The translations under genes were made by a program, and so were the position numbers. DNA of 19,098 nucleotides from Rhodoluna sp. (GTDB taxonomy: Bacteria > Actinomycetota > Actinomycetes > Actinomycetales > Microbacteriaceae). This document shows positions 1 through 7,716 of this stretch, one piece after another. Location: the NCBI GenBank assembly GCA_017984715.1, contig JAGNYY010000007.1:1-19098 (forward strand), in the 5' to 3' direction. The notes under the pieces were generated by a model. That model was not told where the DNA came from. It made no database searches and worked only from the letters and a program-made list of their open reading frames with translations. Positions within the stretch are counted from its first letter, which is position 1. Each line of letters opens with the position of its first letter.

Positions 1-1314
1 ATGAGTCAGATCACCGTTCACGGTGGCAAGCCACTTGTCGGTCGAGTAGACGTAAAGGGCGCTAAGAACCTGGTTACCAAGGCCATGGTTGCAGCGCTAC
101 TTGGCGAGTCAGCCAGCGTTCTAAAGGATGTTCCGTTCATCAGCGACGTCGAGATTGTTTCTCGACTGTTGCAACTGCACGGTGTGGTCATCGAGCACGC
201 CGCAGACGGCGTAATGACTCTTGACCCAACCAAAGTTTCTTCGGCACGAATGGCCGACATCGATGCCCACGCTGGTTCATCGCGCATTCCGATTTTGTTC
301 TGTGGCCCGCTGCTTCACCGTCTAGGCGAAGCGTTCATCCCAGGCCTCGGTGGCTGCCACATCGGCGATCGCCCAATCGACTTCCACTTCGAGGTGCTTC
401 GCAACTTCGGTGCAGTTATCGAAGAGCTTGAAAACGGCACACGCCTGTCGGCCCCTAAGGGTCTGCACGGCGCCAAGATCAAGTTGCCTTACCCTTCTGT
501 CGGAGCCACCGAACAGGTGCTTTTGACCGCGGTGCGCGCCGAGGGTCTAACCGAACTTTCGGGTGCAGCAATTGAGCCAGAAATCATGGACCTCATCGCC
601 ATCCTGCAAAAGATGGGCGCAATCATCTCGGTTGACACCGATCGCGTGATTCGCATCGAGGGCGTCAGCGAGCTAAAGGGCTATTCGCACCGAGCAATCT
701 TTGACCGCAACGAAGCCGCTTCATGGGCTTGTGCCGCTTTGGCGACCAACGGAAACATCTTTGTCGGTGGCGCGCGTCAGCAAGACATGACCACGTTCTT
801 GAACGTCTATCGCAAGGTTGGCGGCGCATTCGAAATCGAGGATGATGGAATTCGTTTCTGGCACCCGGGTGGCGACCTAAAGCCGGTTGTTCTCGAGACC
901 GATGTGCACCCTGGTTTCATGACCGACTGGCAGCAGCCTCTCGTGGTGGCTTTGACTCAGGCCAAGGGCCTTTCGATCATTCACGAGACCGTCTATGAAA
1001 ACCGCTTCGGCTTCACCGACGCGCTAGTTCAAATGGGCGCACAGATTCAGATTTACAAGGAGTGCCTGGGTGGCACCGCTTGCCGATTTGGCCAGCGCAA
1101 CTTCAACCACTCAGCAGTCATCTCTGGCCCGACCCCATTGCACGCTGCCGACATCCGTGTTCCTGACCTACGTGGCGGCTTCAGCCACATGGTTGCAGCT
1201 TTGGCCGCCAAGGGCACCTCAAACGTCACCAACGTTCAGCTGATCTCACGAGGTTATGAGCACTTCTTGCAAAAGCTCACCGACCTCGGGGCCGACTTCA
1301 CCTTCAGCGAATAG
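1..1314 (+). CDS. murA: UDP-N-acetylglucosamine 1-carboxyvinyltransferase (MurA)
   Basis: MurA transfers enolpyruvate from PEP to UDP-GlcNAc, the first committed cytoplasmic step of peptidoglycan synthesis and the target of fosfomycin. The 437-residue product has the usual EPT-synthase length of two inside-out alpha/beta domains. Visible marks are the N-terminal substrate-binding Lys22-Asn23 in VKGAKN and the active-site loop GGCHIGDRP with the catalytic Cys119. A Cys at this position predicts fosfomycin sensitivity, because Asp variants are the resistant ones. The ATG is base 1 of the window, so the upstream promoter or RBS cannot be judged and a longer N-terminus cannot be excluded. The MSQITVHGGKPLVG opening, however, looks like a natural MurA start. 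It is the first visible gene of the murA-plsC-gpsA-ddl operon; plsC starts 8 bp after its TAG stop. Confidence 0.95.
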   Translation: MSQITVHGGKPLVGRVDVKGAKNLVTKAMVAALLGESASVLKDVPFISDVEIVSRLLQLHGVVIEHAADGVMTLDPTKVSSARMADIDAHAGSSRIPILFCGPLLHRLGEAFIPGLGGCHIGDRPIDFHFEVLRNFGAVIEELENGTRLSAPKGLHGAKIKLPYPSVGATEQVLLTAVRAEGLTELSGAAIEPEIMDLIAILQKMGAIISVDTDRVIRIEGVSELKGYSHRAIFDRNEAASWACAALATNGNIFVGGARQQDMTTFLNVYRKVGGAFEIEDDGIRFWHPGGDLKPVVLETDVHPGFMTDWQQPLVVALTQAKGLSIIHETVYENRFGFTDALVQMGAQIQIYKECLGGTACRFGQRNFNHSAVISGPTPLHAADIRVPDLRGGFSHMVAALAAKGTSNVTNVQLISRGYEHFLQKLTDLGADFTFSE

Positions 1315-1322
1315 GTCTGGGT

Positions 1323-2123
1323 ATGGCCAAGAAGACCAATCGCGAATATCTTCGAATGCCGAAGATCAACCCAAGCGAACGCCACTTCGTTTTGGTGCTT
1401 ATCGCTTCGATTTTGATTCCGCTGGTGCGCACACTTTTCAAGGTAGTCGCGACCGGCCAACAGAAGCTGCCGAAGAAGGGCGCTTACGTTCTGGTTTCAA
1501 ATCACGTGACCAATGTTGACGCGCTGGCTATGGCTTACTTCGTCTATGTGATCATGAAACGCGCACCGCACTTTTTGGCCAAGGGCAGCCTGTTCAAGGT
1601 TCCGGTAGTCGGTTCTGTTCTTCGCGCGGCCGGGCAGATTCCGATTTATCGCGGCGGTCAGCGCAACGACGAACCGCTTCGCGCGGCACACTCATACTTG
1701 GATGCCGGTCACTGCATCTCGATTTTCCCCGAGGGCACTTTGACCCGCGACCCAGACCTTTGGCCGATGCGCGGCAAGACCGGTGCGGTTCGTTTGGCTC
1801 TAGACACCAATGTGCCGGTTTACCCGGTTGCACACTGGGGCAGCGAGCTGGTTTTGCCACAGTATGGTGCCAAGTTCCGCCCGGGTTTCTGGAAGCCGGT
1901 TCGGCTGGTGGTTGGCGATGAAATCGATCTTTCGGCCTACCGAGGCAAAAAACTAACTCCGGCTGAGGTGCACGAGGCAACCGAATTGGTGATGCGTCGA
2001 ATCACCGAGCTGGTTGCTCAGTTGCGCGGAACCGTGCCGCCGCAAGAGCTCTGGGATCCGGCTAATCACGGCCAAACTCAGACCGGAAACTTCAAGAAGA
2101 ACGATAAGAAAGCGAAGAACTAA
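1323..2123 (+). CDS. plsC: 1-acyl-sn-glycerol-3-phosphate acyltransferase (PlsC family)
   Basis: The product is a membrane-associated acyltransferase that probably converts lysophosphatidic acid to phosphatidic acid in phospholipid synthesis. The 266-residue protein has a hydrophobic segment at about residues 22-42. It carries the family's catalytic HX4D box (H61-V-T-N-V-D66), a substrate-binding FPEGT block at 135-139, and the usual GQIPIYRGG region near 104-112. The C-terminus is basic and lysine-rich, which fits peripheral membrane contact. No strong Shine-Dalgarno precedes the ATG; an alternative Met12 exists at 1356, but the 8-bp gap to murA favours the upstream start. Its TAA stop shares one base with the gpsA ATG (TAATG), so the two are probably translationally coupled. 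Placement next to gpsA, which makes the glycerol-3-phosphate backbone, supports a lipid role. The exact acyl acceptor is inferred from the family. Confidence 0.9.
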   Translation: MAKKTNREYLRMPKINPSERHFVLVLIASILIPLVRTLFKVVATGQQKLPKKGAYVLVSNHVTNVDALAMAYFVYVIMKRAPHFLAKGSLFKVPVVGSVLRAAGQIPIYRGGQRNDEPLRAAHSYLDAGHCISIFPEGTLTRDPDLWPMRGKTGAVRLALDTNVPVYPVAHWGSELVLPQYGAKFRPGFWKPVRLVVGDEIDLSAYRGKKLTPAEVHEATELVMRRITELVAQLRGTVPPQELWDPANHGQTQTGNFKKNDKKAKN

Positions 2124-3127
2124 TGGCAAAAATTGCCGTGATGGGTGCGGGCAGTTGGGGCACCACCTTCGCCAAGGTCTTGGCCGACAACCCTGAGAAC
2201 CAGGTTGTCCTCTGGGCTCGTCGCGAAGACGTTGCCGAAGAAATCAACCAGGATCACCGCAATGGCGACTATTTGCCAGGCATTCATCTGCCAAAGTCGC
2301 TAACTGCCAGCCCAGATGTCGCGGCTGTTCTGGACGGCGCAGAGCTCGTCTTCCTATCGGTTCCATCGCAGTCGCTGCGTGGAAACCTCCAAGAGTGGGG
2401 CCCGCTGTTGCCGAAGGGTGCCATCCTGGTCAGTTTGATGAAGGGCGTCGAGAAAGACACCGGCCTTCGAATGAGCGAGGTTATTGCCTCGGTCACCGGC
2501 TTCCCAGCTGATCAGATCGCCGTCGTTTCTGGGCCAAACCTAGCTTTAGAAATCGCTCAGGGTCAGCCGGCGGCATCGGTTGCTGCCTCAACCAGCAAGA
2601 CCGCCGCCGAGACAGTAGCCAAGGCTGCGACGAACGGCTATTTCACTACATTCACCAACAAGGATGTAATCGGCACCGAGTTTGGCGGAATTCTCAAGAA
2701 CCTAATCGCTGTCGCAATCGGCATCGTGAATGGCGTCGGCTACGGAGAAAACACCAAGGCTTCGATCATGACCCGTGGCCTTGCCGAAATCTCACGCTTT
2801 GCCGTCGCTTACGGCGCCAAAGCAACCACAATGGTTGGCCTTGCTGGCCTGGGCGACCTGATTGCAACTTCCGAATCGCCACTTTCTCGCAACCACAAGG
2901 CCGGTGAAATGCTCGGCAAGGGTTACACGCTTCGCGAGGTTCTTCGCCGCATGTCTCAGACCGCAGAGGGCCTTTCTTCGGTTGCTCCGATTCTTCAGTT
3001 GGCCAGTGCCAAGGGTGTTTCGATGCCGATTGTTGAGCAGGTTCAGTTGGTTCTCGAGGGCAAGATGAATCCTAAGGACATCGCACCTCACCTCACCCAC
3101 GAGACAGACGGCCCGGTAGGCGAGTAG
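2123..3127 (+). CDS. gpsA: glycerol-3-phosphate dehydrogenase [NAD(P)+]
   Basis: GpsA reduces dihydroxyacetone phosphate to sn-glycerol 3-phosphate in the cytoplasm, supplying the backbone for phospholipids. The 334-residue length is typical. The N-terminal Rossmann fold carries the dinucleotide motif GAGSWG (8-13). A conserved SGPNLALEIA block lies at 136-145, the catalytic Lys192 sits in GGILKNLIAVAIG, and the C-terminal helical domain contains the family signature AGLGDLIAT followed by SRNHKAGEML. The start codon overlaps the plsC stop by one base (TAATG), and ddl follows after only 2 bp. The gene therefore sits in the middle of a tight operon that couples envelope lipid and peptidoglycan precursor synthesis. 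Nothing looks truncated or unusual. Confidence 0.96.
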   Translation: MAKIAVMGAGSWGTTFAKVLADNPENQVVLWARREDVAEEINQDHRNGDYLPGIHLPKSLTASPDVAAVLDGAELVFLSVPSQSLRGNLQEWGPLLPKGAILVSLMKGVEKDTGLRMSEVIASVTGFPADQIAVVSGPNLALEIAQGQPAASVAASTSKTAAETVAKAATNGYFTTFTNKDVIGTEFGGILKNLIAVAIGIVNGVGYGENTKASIMTRGLAEISRFAVAYGAKATTMVGLAGLGDLIATSESPLSRNHKAGEMLGKGYTLREVLRRMSQTAEGLSSVAPILQLASAKGVSMPIVEQVQLVLEGKMNPKDIAPHLTHETDGPVGE

Positions 3128-3129
3128 CT

Positions 3130-4218
3130 ATGGCGAAGCTAAACCTGGTTCTGCTCTTCGGAGGTCGCTCAAGTGAGCATTCAATTTCTTGTGCAACCGC
3201 GGCTGGCGTTCTCGGCGCGATAGATCGAAGCAAATACAACGTCATCCCGGTGGGCATCACCAAGCAGGGTGTCTTCGTGCCGGCTGCCGATGATGCTGCA
3301 AAGTGGGCGCTGCGTAAAGGCGAGCTAGCCACTGTCAAGGATGAGGGTTCGCGCATCGAATTCGCCATGGATGGCAGCCGTGAAATCACACGCCTAGACA
3401 TCACCGGAGCACGCAGTTCACTCGGTCAGGTTGACGTGGTTTTCCCGGTTTTGCATGGCCCGTTCGGCGAAGATGGCACTCTTCAGGGTTACCTAGAGTT
3501 GCTCGGTTTGCCATACGTGGGCAATGGCGTTTTGGCATCGGCTGCGGGCATGGATAAAGAGTTCACCAAGGCCTTATTTGAAGCTGCGGGCGTGCCGGTA
3601 ACCCCGCACGTTGTCATCCACCAGCGCGACTGGTTGGCCAACCCGACCGCTGCACTCGAGGCGGTTGCTGGGCTAGGTGGCTTGCCGCTATTCGTGAAGC
3701 CTGCGCGAGCGGGTTCATCGGTGGGTGTCTCCAAAGTCAAGGACATGTCAGAGTTCAAGGCGGCGGCCAAGCTGGCTTTCGAGAATGACAACAAGTTGGT
3801 CGTCGAGAAGGGCCTAGTCGGCCGTGAAGTTGAGTGTGCAGTTATCTCGGGCAGAGGTGCCGAAGAGCCACGCGTTTCCACCGCCGGTGAAATCGTGGTC
3901 ACCGGCCGCGACTTCTATGACTTCGAAGCCAAATACCAGGATGAAGACTCGGTTGACCTGATCATCCCAGCGAAACTGACCGCAGCCGAACTTGCCGAAA
4001 TGCAGGCCATCGCTCGCCGCGCTTTCAAATCCCTTGGCTGTGAGGGATTGGCTCGCGTCGATTTCTTCTTGACCGCCGATGGCTTCTTCGTGAATGAAAT
4101 CAACACGATGCCTGGCTTCACCCCGCTATCGATGTTCCCATCGCTCTGGCAGGCATCGGGCATCGAATATGCCGACTTGATTGATGAACTAGTTCACCTG
4201 GCGCTAAACAAAAACTAG
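3130..4218 (+). CDS. ddl: D-alanine--D-alanine ligase
   Basis: Ddl is an ATP-grasp enzyme that joins two D-alanines to make the dipeptide terminus of the peptidoglycan stem; D-cycloserine inhibits it. The 362-residue protein has the N-terminal signature FGGRSSEHSIS (10-20), the block HGPFGEDGTLQG, the ATP-grasp segment FVKPARAGSSVGVSKV, and the C-terminal metal-binding NEINTMPGFT. The omega loop reads FYDFEAKY (262-269), with the Tyr that marks D-Ala:D-Ala rather than D-Ala:D-lactate ligases. It is the last gene of the murA-plsC-gpsA-ddl operon, 2 bp after gpsA. Its TAG stop lies inside the palindrome CTAG, which also supplies the stop of the convergent DUF3515 gene, so no terminator fits between them. 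Confidence 0.96.
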   Translation: MAKLNLVLLFGGRSSEHSISCATAAGVLGAIDRSKYNVIPVGITKQGVFVPAADDAAKWALRKGELATVKDEGSRIEFAMDGSREITRLDITGARSSLGQVDVVFPVLHGPFGEDGTLQGYLELLGLPYVGNGVLASAAGMDKEFTKALFEAAGVPVTPHVVIHQRDWLANPTAALEAVAGLGGLPLFVKPARAGSSVGVSKVKDMSEFKAAAKLAFENDNKLVVEKGLVGREVECAVISGRGAEEPRVSTAGEIVVTGRDFYDFEAKYQDEDSVDLIIPAKLTAAELAEMQAIARRAFKSLGCEGLARVDFFLTADGFFVNEINTMPGFTPLSMFPSLWQASGIEYADLIDELVHLALNKN

Positions 4219-4679
4219 TTCGTGATTGCGGAGCACTCTTTGGTCGCTTCGATGCTTTGAATCGCGCCACTCAAATCACTCAGCGCCGAAACGCCTGCAA
4301 CCTTGGTCGAATCAACAATGACTTCGGTGGCCGGTGTGCGACCAAAAGTTATGAACCGATAGCTCGGTTTTGCGCTTTCGTCGACCAGCCAGTCAACACC
4401 GTTAGCGGTCACACAAGGCAGAGCGCTAACCGCCACTGGCTCAAGCCCGCAACGCAAAATCACGGCGGTCGGGTTTCCCCAGGCTCCGGTCGCTTGCGCA
4501 TCGGTTGCACGCTTATCCAGCTCGGCAACCTGCTCGGGTAGCCTCACCGAAACCTCAGCGCAAGCCGGATTATTCGAATCGGCTGCTGCCTCGAGGCTGA
4601 TCGTTGCTGAGCATGCCGAAAGCGAGCCTGCCAAAGCGAGGCCAGCCAAAAGTGCGAGTGCGGTGCGTGAAATCTTCAT
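4215..4679 (-). CDS. DUF3515 family lipoprotein
   Basis: This is a predicted secreted lipoprotein of 154 residues. A lysine-containing N-terminus, a hydrophobic stretch (about 7-20) and the lipobox LSAC place the lipidated cysteine at position 23, so the mature protein should be anchored on the outer face of the membrane. The rest is a small alpha/beta-like domain with several cysteines that may form disulfides. I recognise it as the actinobacterial DUF3515 family partly from sequence and partly from its standard position between ddl and thiL; its biochemical role is unknown to me. It overlaps the ddl stop by 4 bp on the opposite strand and is divergent from thiL across 18 bp. The ATG follows a candidate -10 (TAGCCT on the minus strand) by 7 nt, suggesting a leaderless message. 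Confidence 0.8.
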   Translation of the reverse strand: MKISRTALALLAGLALAGSLSACSATISLEAAADSNNPACAEVSVRLPEQVAELDKRATDAQATGAWGNPTAVILRCGLEPVAVSALPCVTANGVDWLVDESAKPSYRFITFGRTPATEVIVDSTKVAGVSALSDLSGAIQSIEATKECSAITN

Positions 4680-4685
4680 CGAGAA

Positions 4686-4692
4686 TAGGCTA
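4686..4692. promoter_or_regulatory. shared divergent -10 element TAGGCTA (thiL / DUF3515)
   Basis: The whole gap between the two divergent start codons is 18 bp. It contains TAGGCTA, which reads TAGGCT on the plus strand, 6 nt before the thiL GTG at 4698. The same bases read TAGCCT on the minus strand, 7 nt before the DUF3515 ATG ending at 4679. Both fit TANNNT at leaderless spacing. No convincing -35 is visible on either side. Assignment rests on spacing and on recurrence of the design elsewhere in the window. Confidence 0.6.
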
Positions 4693-4697
4693 ACAGT

Positions 4698-5684
4698 GTG
4701 TCAAATCTAGAAACTGTCGCCCAGGTCGGCGAAAACGAAGCGCTGAAGCGCACCATCGCCCGACTCAACTCATCTGAGCATGCGCTGGTTGGGCCGGGTG
4801 ACGATTCGGCAATTATTGCCGCCCCGGATGGCCGTTTTACCGTTACCACCGACACACTGATTGAAGGCCACGACTTCAAACTCGACTGGTCCAGCGCCTA
4901 CGATCTTGGTTGGAAGGCCGTGGCCAGCAACGTCGCTGATGTCGCCGCGATGGGTGCCGTGCCAACCGCCCTCGTCGTTGCACTTTCGGTTCCTGGAACC
5001 ACCAAGGTCAGCTGGCTTGAGCACTTTGCCGATGGCCTTAAGGCGGCCTGTCTTGCCCTTGCACCGGGGTGTGGCGTGGTGGGTGGCGATCTCGCTGCGA
5101 GCGACCAGGTCATGATTTCGGTGGCGGCACACGGCTCGCTAGAGGGCCGAGAGCCGGTTTTGCGCTCTGGAGCTCAGGTAGGCGATGTTCTCGCTGTGGC
5201 TGGCACTCTCGGGCGTGCAGCGGCTGGCTTAGCGCTTCTTTCGAGTGGCAATTTTGATGCCGTTTCGGCTTATGACGAGCTGGTCAACATCCAGCGTCGC
5301 CCAAACCCGCCGATTTCTTCGGGGCCAGCTGCCGCGGTCGCTGGCGCGACTTCAATGCTCGATCTTTCGGATGGTCTGGCCCGAGATGCCGCACGCATTG
5401 CCAAAGCCTCCGCGGTCACGATTCAGATCGACCCGCAGCAATTGCAGGGTTTTGAGGCTGTTCTCGAAGAAGCCGCCCGGGCTATTGATGCCAATCCGAG
5501 CGATTGGGTTATCGGCGGGGGAGAAGACCATTCGCTGCTGGCGACTTTCCCTGTAGGTTCGACATTGCCCCGTGCCTTCAAGCCAATCGGCGTTGTCTTG
5601 CCGCAGGGCCCGGCGCCAGTGATGCTTGGCGCACAGCCACTGCCTGAGCGTGGCTGGGACTCTAGCCGTGCAGCATCGAGTTGA
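4698..5684 (+). CDS. thiL: thiamine-monophosphate kinase
   Basis: ThiL phosphorylates thiamine monophosphate with ATP to give thiamine pyrophosphate, the last step of cofactor synthesis. The 328-residue product shows the PurM/ThiL fold marks. These include the nucleotide and metal-binding GPGDDSA (32-38), [10 protein letters not shown] (51-60), the [10 protein letters not shown] block (78-87) that contributes metal ligands, GGDLAASD (129-136), and a later [11 protein letters not shown]. The start is the GTG at 4698, since the next upstream in-frame codons do not fit and a -10 hexamer sits exactly 6 nt before it; this predicts a leaderless mRNA. The 3' end overlaps the convergent dapD coding end by 23 bp, so the last seven codons double as dapD sequence in the other strand. 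Confidence 0.94.
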   Translation: MSNLETVAQVGENEALKRTIARLNSSEHALVGPGDDSAIIAAPDGRFTVTTDTLIEGHDFKLDWSSAYDLGWKAVASNVADVAAMGAVPTALVVALSVPGTTKVSWLEHFADGLKAACLALAPGCGVVGGDLAASDQVMISVAAHGSLEGREPVLRSGAQVGDVLAVAGTLGRAAAGLALLSSGNFDAVSAYDELVNIQRRPNPPISSGPAAAVAGATSMLDLSDGLARDAARIAKASAVTIQIDPQQLQGFEAVLEEAARAIDANPSDWVIGGGEDHSLLATFPVGSTLPRAFKPIGVVLPQGPAPVMLGAQPLPERGWDSSRAASS

Positions 5685-6606
5685 GCTGAATTCCTTCGCC
5701 CTTGCGACCGACAACTTCGACGCGGCCGGTTAGCGAGTTGCGACGGAACAACAAGCTCGGCTGACCTGATAGTTCGGCAGCCTTTACGGTTCGCTCTTCA
5801 GCGCCATCGATGATGGTGACCTTGGTTCCCGCGGTCACGTAGAGACCCGCTTCAACCACGGTGTCGTCACCGATTGAAATTCCAACTCCGGCGTTTGCGC
5901 CGAGCAGTGCGCGGGCGCCGATCGCTACGCGCTCCTTGCCTCCACCAGACAAGGTGCCCATGATTGACGCACCACCGCCGATGTCTGCGCCGTCACCCAC
6001 TACAACGCCCTGTGAAATGCGACCCTCAACCATCGAAGTGCCCAAAGTTCCGGCATTGAAGTTCACAAAACCCTCGTGCATAATCGTGGTTCCTGGGCTC
6101 AAGTGAGCACCTAGGCGCACACGCGAGGCATCGGCAATTCGAACCTTGGCTGGGGTCACATAGTCGACCAAGCGAGGGAACTTGTCGATTGCATAAACGC
6201 TGATTCCCTGGCGGGTTAGCGCTGGGCGAAGTTCTTCGAGATCTGTCAGAGCAACCGGACCAACATTGGTGAACGCCACGATTGGCAAGTTCGGAATCAG
6301 CCCATCCAAGTTGATGGTGTTTGGCTTCACGATTAGGTGTGATAGCAGGTGCAAGCGCAGGTATGCGTCGGCGGTGCCAGAAACTGGCTGGGTCAGGTCG
6401 ACCTCGGTCTTAACTAGTTGAATCGAAACACGTCGGCGGTCATCCTTGCCGGCAAGCGCCTGAAGCTCGTCGCTCAGGCTTGCTTCCGAAGGAGCGCTTC
6501 CCAAAGCTGGAGATGGATACCAAACATCCAGGATGGTTCCGTCGTTTGCTGTGGTTGCGAGGCCGAGGCCCCATGCGCGTGAATCTAGAAAGCTTGCCTG
6601 AGTCAT
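5662..6606 (-). CDS. dapD: 2,3,4,5-tetrahydropyridine-2,6-dicarboxylate N-succinyltransferase
   Basis: DapD transfers succinyl from succinyl-CoA to tetrahydrodipicolinate in the succinylase route to diaminopimelate and lysine. The 314-residue length matches the longer actinobacterial DapD type. The start [18 protein letters not shown] and the C-terminal ending IQLNSMLHG look family-typical. The middle (about 165-265) is a left-handed beta-helix of hexapeptide repeats rich in G-A/I/V-x-x-G turns, for example [18 protein letters not shown] and [13 protein letters not shown]. The trimeric helix carries the active site between subunits in this family. dapE is divergent across 30 bp, so the two enzymes either side of the transaminase step of the succinylase branch are paired. 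The ATG lies 7 nt after TAACCT, a candidate leaderless promoter. The 3' end overlaps thiL by 23 bp. Confidence 0.94.
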   Translation of the reverse strand: MTQASFLDSRAWGLGLATTANDGTILDVWYPSPALGSAPSEASLSDELQALAGKDDRRRVSIQLVKTEVDLTQPVSGTADAYLRLHLLSHLIVKPNTINLDGLIPNLPIVAFTNVGPVALTDLEELRPALTRQGISVYAIDKFPRLVDYVTPAKVRIADASRVRLGAHLSPGTTIMHEGFVNFNAGTLGTSMVEGRISQGVVVGDGADIGGGASIMGTLSGGGKERVAIGARALLGANAGVGISIGDDTVVEAGLYVTAGTKVTIIDGAEERTVKAAELSGQPSLLFRRNSLTGRVEVVGRKGEGIQLNSMLHG

Positions 6607-6613
6607 ACCTACA

Positions 6614-6619
6614 AGGTTA
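6614..6619 (-). promoter_or_regulatory. candidate -10 of dapD (TAACCT, leaderless spacing)
   Basis: On the minus strand TAACCT, preceded by TG at -1/-2 (TGTAACCT carries a T between), is followed by 7 nt and then the dapD ATG. With transcription starting about 7 nt after the -10, the mRNA would begin at or next to the start codon. No Shine-Dalgarno is placed correctly. Position and hexamer only; untested. Confidence 0.5.
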
Positions 6620-6624
6620 CAAGT

Positions 6625-6630
6625 TAGGCT
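6625..6630 (+). promoter_or_regulatory. candidate -10 of dapE (TAGGCT, leaderless spacing)
   Basis: TAGGCT lies exactly 6 nt before the dapE ATG at 6637. The same hexamer at the same distance precedes the thiL GTG. No Shine-Dalgarno is present in the CGTTCT between hexamer and start, so a leaderless message is the simplest reading. The -35 region is not recognisable. Confidence 0.6.
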
Positions 6631-6636
6631 CGTTCT

Positions 6637-7716
6637 ATGGCTTCCGTAACTCTAAATCTGACCGGCGATCTGGTCGAACTAACCCGCGACATCTGCGACA
6701 TCGAGTCGGTTTCGGGCAACGAAAAAGAGTTGGCAGACGCGATCGAAATCGCGCTTCGCCAGTATGGGCACCTCGAAGTCATCCGTGACGCTGATGCCGT
6801 TATTGCTCGAACAAATTTGGGGCGAGCATCTCGCGTTGTAATCGCTGGCCACATCGACACCGTTCCGGTTGCCGACAACCTGCCGGTGCAGTTTTTGCCG
6901 ATGGAACGAGAGCAAGTTCTCTGGGGTCGCGGAACCGTTGATATGAAGGCCGGTGTTGCCGTTCAGCTCAAGTTGGCTGCCGAACTCGCAGAACCAAACG
7001 TTGACCTGACCTGGATTTTCTATGACCACGAAGAGGTGGACGCAAGCCTAAATGGACTCGGCCGTATTTCTCGCAATCGCCCTGACCTTCTTGAAGCCAA
7101 CTTCGCAGTTCTATGCGAGCCAACCGGCGCGATGGTAGAGGGCGGCTGCAACGGAACAATGCGCGCCGAAATCACCCTGCGAGGCATCAAGGCTCACTCT
7201 GCACGACCTTGGATGGGCAAGAACGCCATCCACGGTGCAGCCAAACTTCTGACCATTCTTGACGAACATGTCACCGATGAAATTGAAGTGGATGGCCTGG
7301 TTTATCGAGAGAGCCTGAATGCGGTTTTGATCAGCGGCGGCATCGCTACCAACGTCATCCCAGACCAGGTGAAGGTCACGGTCAACTATCGTTTTGCTCC
7401 AAGCAAGTCTTCTCTAGATGCCGAAGCTCACCTGCGCGAAGTGTTCGCCGGTTTTGAAGTTGTGGTCACCGACTCTGCTGAAGGAGCACGGCCAGGGCTT
7501 GACCGCCCGGAGGCAATTGCCTTTTTGGAAGCAACCCAAACCACTCCTAGACCAAAGTATGGCTGGACAGACGTGGCACGCTTTAGTGCACTCGGAATCC
7601 CGGCCATAAACTTCGGCCCCGGCGACCCAAGCAAGGCTCATGCCGACGACGAAAACGTTCCAGTCAGCCAGATCTATGCCTGCGAAACCGCACTTCGTAA
7701 ATGGTTGACCGCTTAG
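6637..7716 (+). CDS. dapE: succinyl-diaminopimelate desuccinylase
   Basis: DapE is a di-zinc M20-family hydrolase that removes succinate from N-succinyl-LL-diaminopimelate to give LL-DAP for lysine and peptidoglycan. In the 359-residue protein the metal and catalytic residues are readable: H72 and D74 in GHIDTVP, D102 in [10 protein letters not shown], and the Glu pair E132-E133 in YDHEEVD. Other blocks are [15 protein letters not shown], the dimerisation-domain [13 protein letters not shown], and the C-terminal [13 protein letters not shown], which holds the last His ligand. Length and order match the actinobacterial DapE. It is divergent from dapD. Its last 16 bp overlap the start of the following membrane glycosyltransferase gene, so the two are co-transcribed and probably translationally coupled. 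Confidence 0.95.
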   Translation: MASVTLNLTGDLVELTRDICDIESVSGNEKELADAIEIALRQYGHLEVIRDADAVIARTNLGRASRVVIAGHIDTVPVADNLPVQFLPMEREQVLWGRGTVDMKAGVAVQLKLAAELAEPNVDLTWIFYDHEEVDASLNGLGRISRNRPDLLEANFAVLCEPTGAMVEGGCNGTMRAEITLRGIKAHSARPWMGKNAIHGAAKLLTILDEHVTDEIEVDGLVYRESLNAVLISGGIATNVIPDQVKVTVNYRFAPSKSSLDAEAHLREVFAGFEVVVTDSAEGARPGLDRPEAIAFLEATQTTPRPKYGWTDVARFSALGIPAINFGPGDPSKAHADDENVPVSQIYACETALRKWLTA

